From contig SKGI01000135.1 in NCBI GenBank assembly GCA_007117555.1, positions 1 to 7,089 on the forward strand: a stretch of DNA of 7,089 nt, given 5' to 3'. A program made the position numbers and the translations under genes. Of the stretch, positions 5,142-7,089 are shown piece after piece. Below the pieces are notes generated by a model. The model saw only the letters and a list, made by a program, of their open reading frames with translations, made no database searches and was not told the origin of the DNA. The stretch comes from Candidatus Izemoplasma sp. (GTDB lineage Bacteria; Bacillota_I; Bacilli_A; Izemoplasmatales; Izemoplasmataceae). Within the stretch, counting starts at the first letter, position 1, and every line of letters starts with the position of its first letter.

Positions 5142-6152
5142 ATGGCAGAGAAAACTTGGCGTCAAGCGTTACTGCAATATTTTATTAAGACATTGAATGG
5201 GATGGCTTACGGATTATTTTCAACACTCATCATCGGCGTGATTATTCGAACCATTGCCGATTTAACCGGCTTTGAAGCATTAAGAGAAGTGGCCTTAGCT
5301 TTGATGGGACTGATGGGTGTTGGCATTGGGTTAGGTGTCGCTTGGAGTTTGAATTTAAGCGGACTTAAGTTAATTGCCGGTGCGATGGCAGGCGGGATTG
5401 CGACACGCTTAGTCGCCCCTGATCCAGTGGTGGCTTATTTAACAAGTATTGCGGCGATTGAAGTGTTGCGACGCGGCCTTAAAAAGCCGACGCCGCTTGA
5501 TATTCTTCTCATTCCTTTGCTTGGCGCATTGGTTTCATTTGCGGTTGTATCACTCATTGGTTTGCCTGTGGCGACATTTATGGGTTGGATCGGTGATTTC
5601 ATTCAAACTGCGACGACGTTAAGACCCTTCTTGATGGGGCTGATTATTGCCGTTGTTATGGGGATGGCCCTCACGGCCCCCATTTCTAGTGCTGCCATTG
5701 CGATCTCGATTACTTTATCAGGCATTGCAGGTGGGGCCGCAGTGGTCGGTGGTGCCGTGCAAATGCTTGGCTTTGCGGTGATGTCGCGTAAAGATAACCC
5801 CATTGGTACAGTAATATCGATTGGCATTGGCACCTCGATGCTTCAGTTTAAGAACATCTTGAAAAAGCCGATTATATGGCTCCCCCCAATTATTGCTTCA
5901 GCCATACTGGGTCCGTTATCAACGGTGTGGCTACAAATCGAAACGGATTACAGTGGTTCAGGCATGGGGACGAGCGCGCTCGTCGGTCAAATCGCCACGA
6001 TTGATGCGATGGGTGCCGACGCTTCAGTTTTATTTGGCATTGTGTTGTTGCATGTAATATTGCCGATTGCGTTAGTGTTTGGTCTCGACTTGCTGTTCCG
6101 ACGCACAGGATTAATTAGACTAGGTGATCTCAGTCTAAAAGCTACAGAATAA
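5142..6152 (+). CDS. PfoR/PTS_EIIC_2-type membrane protein (putative sugar permease)
   Basis: A 336-residue polytopic membrane protein with about eight to ten hydrophobic segments and many Gly-rich helices (MGLMGVGIGLGVAWSLN, GAMAGGIATRLVAPDP, SGIAGGAAVVGGAVQMLGF). Composition, length and the C-terminal GMGTSALVGQ... region fit the PTS_EIIC_2 family, which includes the Clostridium perfringens protein named PfoR. Members are annotated as PTS subunit IIC, but no IIA or IIB domain is fused or adjacent here, so phosphotransferase coupling is unproven and the substrate is unknown. AGGAGG (5130-5135) is 6 nt before the ATG. It is divergent from the TspO-like gene (167 bp between start codons). No clear promoter is seen in that gap for this strand. 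A strong terminator follows, so it is probably transcribed alone. Confidence 0.82.
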   Translation: MAEKTWRQALLQYFIKTLNGMAYGLFSTLIIGVIIRTIADLTGFEALREVALALMGLMGVGIGLGVAWSLNLSGLKLIAGAMAGGIATRLVAPDPVVAYLTSIAAIEVLRRGLKKPTPLDILLIPLLGALVSFAVVSLIGLPVATFMGWIGDFIQTATTLRPFLMGLIIAVVMGMALTAPISSAAIAISITLSGIAGGAAVVGGAVQMLGFAVMSRKDNPIGTVISIGIGTSMLQFKNILKKPIIWLPPIIASAILGPLSTVWLQIETDYSGSGMGTSALVGQIATIDAMGADASVLFGIVLLHVILPIALVFGLDLLFRRTGLIRLGDLSLKATE

Positions 6153-6175
6153 GACCTTTTCGAAGGTCTTTTTAT
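6151..6175 (+). terminator. Intrinsic terminator with UUCG tetraloop
   Basis: An 8-bp perfect stem AAGACCTT/AAGGTCTT (6151-6158 with 6163-6170) is closed by a TTCG loop and followed by TTT, making a run of five T residues with the end of the stem. It starts within the stop codon of the PfoR-like gene. Confidence 0.85.
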
Positions 6176-6181
6176 ATGCAC

Positions 6182-6238
6182 GAAAGCAGCTTTCAAGCGG
6201 CTTATCTAGTATAATAAAAGTAACAGAAGGTAACTTTT
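6182..6238 (+). promoter_or_regulatory. Candidate promoter and operator region of the flavin reductase/esterase pair
   Basis: A consensus TATAAT lies at 6210-6215, but no good -35 is found 16-18 bp upstream, suggesting an activator or a regulated promoter. GAAAGCAGCTTTC (6182-6194), a perfect 6-bp inverted repeat around one base, covers the -35 zone. A second imperfect inverted repeat, AAAAGT (6216-6221) with ACTTTT (6233-6238), directly follows the -10 and contains GTAAC twice, 10 bp apart. The layout suits repressor binding, but no regulator gene is in view. Confidence 0.4.
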
Positions 6239-6264
6239 AATAAAGACTGTTTGGAGGTAAAGCC

Positions 6265-6858
6265 ATGCGCATCGATCCGAATACACAATCATCAAAAGCG
6301 CTCTATAAACTGATGACAAGTGCGGTATTGCCTAGACCGATTGCACTCGTTTTAACACGGAGTCAAGCGCACGTTGTAAATGTGGCACCCTTTAGTTATT
6401 TTAATGTGGTGACATCTGCGCCACCACGATTATCGATTTCCATCAGTAAACTTAAAGGCGCTCGAAAAGATACGGCACGAAACATCGTTGAAACAGGACG
6501 CTTTGTGGTACATGTTGTGACACACGATATGCTTGAAGATGTCAACAAAACGAGTGCAACGCTCCCCCCACATGAAAGTGAGTTGACGTTGACACAATTC
6601 TCAGTTGACACTTCAACTGAAGATGATTTACCACATATTGTCGATAGCCCCGTCCGTTTTGTGTGTAAACTTGAACAAACCATTGATTTTCCTGAAGCGG
6701 AGTTGTTTATCGGTCGCGTGGAAGCGATTGATATTGCACCGCATGTATTTGATGCAACACGCGGTGTAATCGATCACAAAGCACTCGAACCCGTCGCGCG
6801 ATTAGGGGGGCCATACTACGCCCGCTTAGGCGAAATCATCGCGTTAAAAAGACCTTAA
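6265..6858 (+). CDS. Flavin reductase family protein (FMN-binding split barrel)
   Basis: A 197-residue protein of the flavin reductase-like (DIM6/NTAB) family, expected to be cytosolic, dimeric and FMN-binding. Visible signatures are PRPIALVLTRSQAHVVNVAPFSYFNVV (23-49), where PRPIA and N-x-APFSYFN form the flavin-binding core, then PPRLSISI (53-60) and KDTARNIVETGRFVVHVV (68-85). Family members reduce free flavin for partner oxygenases or act as FMN-binding stress proteins; the exact reaction cannot be assigned. GGAGG (6253-6257) is 7 nt before the ATG. An MhqD-like esterase starts 17 nt after its stop, so the two are very likely one operon. Confidence 0.88.
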   Translation: MRIDPNTQSSKALYKLMTSAVLPRPIALVLTRSQAHVVNVAPFSYFNVVTSAPPRLSISISKLKGARKDTARNIVETGRFVVHVVTHDMLEDVNKTSATLPPHESELTLTQFSVDTSTEDDLPHIVDSPVRFVCKLEQTIDFPEAELFIGRVEAIDIAPHVFDATRGVIDHKALEPVARLGGPYYARLGEIIALKRP

Positions 6859-6875
6859 AAAAGGATGTGAAATGT

Positions 6876-7089
6876 ATGATTCATCTTTACGAACCAGGTC
6901 AAAAAGATCGTCCTGTTTTATTTTTATTGCACGGAACAGGTGGTGATGAACACGATTTATTGCCACTTGCGGCCCATATTGATGAAACAGCCACAGTACT
7001 CAGTGTCCGTGGAGATGTCTCAGAAAATGGTATGAACCGTTTTTTCAAGCGCTTAAGAGAAGGCGTCTTCGATGAAGAAGATTTAATTA
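6876..7089 (+). CDS. MhqD-like carboxylesterase/phospholipase family alpha/beta hydrolase, N-terminal part (3' end outside window)
   Basis: The reading frame starts at ATG 6876, 10 nt after AAGGA (6861-6865), and runs open to the window end, giving 71 codons. It reads LFLLHGTGGDEHDLLPLA (residues 15-32): the strand and the HG oxyanion-loop motif of alpha/beta hydrolases. It is followed by LSVRGDVSENGMNRFFKRLREGVFDEEDL, a segment characteristic of the MhqD/YodD-type carboxylesterase group. The catalytic Ser, Asp and His would lie downstream of the window. In Bacillus subtilis and Staphylococcus, mhqD belongs to quinone/electrophile-responsive operons controlled by MhqR. Here the partner is a flavin reductase-like gene 17 nt upstream. 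A competing ATG at 6872 is in another frame. Confidence 0.85.
   Translation, partial: MIHLYEPGQKDRPVLFLLHGTGGDEHDLLPLAAHIDETATVLSVRGDVSENGMNRFFKRLREGVFDEEDLI

Noticed and set aside
5603..5833. Minus-strand 76-codon frame, Pro/Ala/Thr rich
   Set aside because: This composition is typical of the antisense of Gly/Ala/Ile-rich membrane helices of the PfoR-like gene.
6182..6194. Catabolite-response element (CcpA site)
   Set aside because: The palindrome is similar, but it has 6-bp arms around one central base and no central CG at the required spacing, so it does not fit the consensus.
6396..6683. Minus-strand 95-codon frame, Ser/Val/Thr rich
   Set aside because: It is antisense to the flavin reductase gene and has no start signals.

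Overview
The window looks like chromosomal DNA of a low-to-mid GC Firmicute (Bacillota). The evidence is strong AGGAGG-type ribosome binding sites, sigma-A-like promoters, an FMN riboswitch ahead of a RibU-type riboflavin transporter, a bacterial type II FPP synthase, a lipobox lipoprotein and a YqxD-family protein. I cannot name the genus. No rRNA, tRNA, CRISPR array, transposase or phage gene is visible.

Layout. (1) 1-368 is the 3' end of an AT-rich transglutaminase-like gene cut by the window edge, followed by a gene-poor 183-bp stretch with a possible decayed small reading frame. (2) 552-2491 is a tight forward operon: a P-loop kinase-like protein with an altered Walker A, an FMN nitroreductase, and IspA (FPP synthase), the last two overlapping by 8 nt. 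(3) 2526-2792 is a small lipoprotein gene on the minus strand with its own promoter and terminator. (4) 2912-4217 is a forward unit: promoter, FMN riboswitch, intrinsic terminator, ribU interrupted by an in-frame TAG, and a YaiI/YqxD-family gene that starts in an ATGA overlap with the end of the ribU frame. (5) 4207-4974 is a long TspO/MBR-like membrane protein on the minus strand, convergent with and overlapping the yaiI/yqxD gene by 11 bp. (6) 5142-6152 is a stand-alone PfoR/PTS_EIIC_2-type membrane protein ending in a UUCG-loop terminator. (7) 6265-7089 is a forward pair: a flavin reductase-family protein and the N-terminal part of an MhqD-like alpha/beta hydrolase cut by the window end.

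Several genes are linked by flavin: an FMN nitroreductase, an FMN-sensing riboswitch with a riboflavin importer, and an FMN-binding flavin reductase-like protein beside an esterase of a family tied to quinone/electrophile stress. This is a housekeeping and redox neighbourhood, not an obvious new system. The most notable observation is the single in-frame TAG in ribU, with normal coding sequence and translational coupling kept downstream of it.
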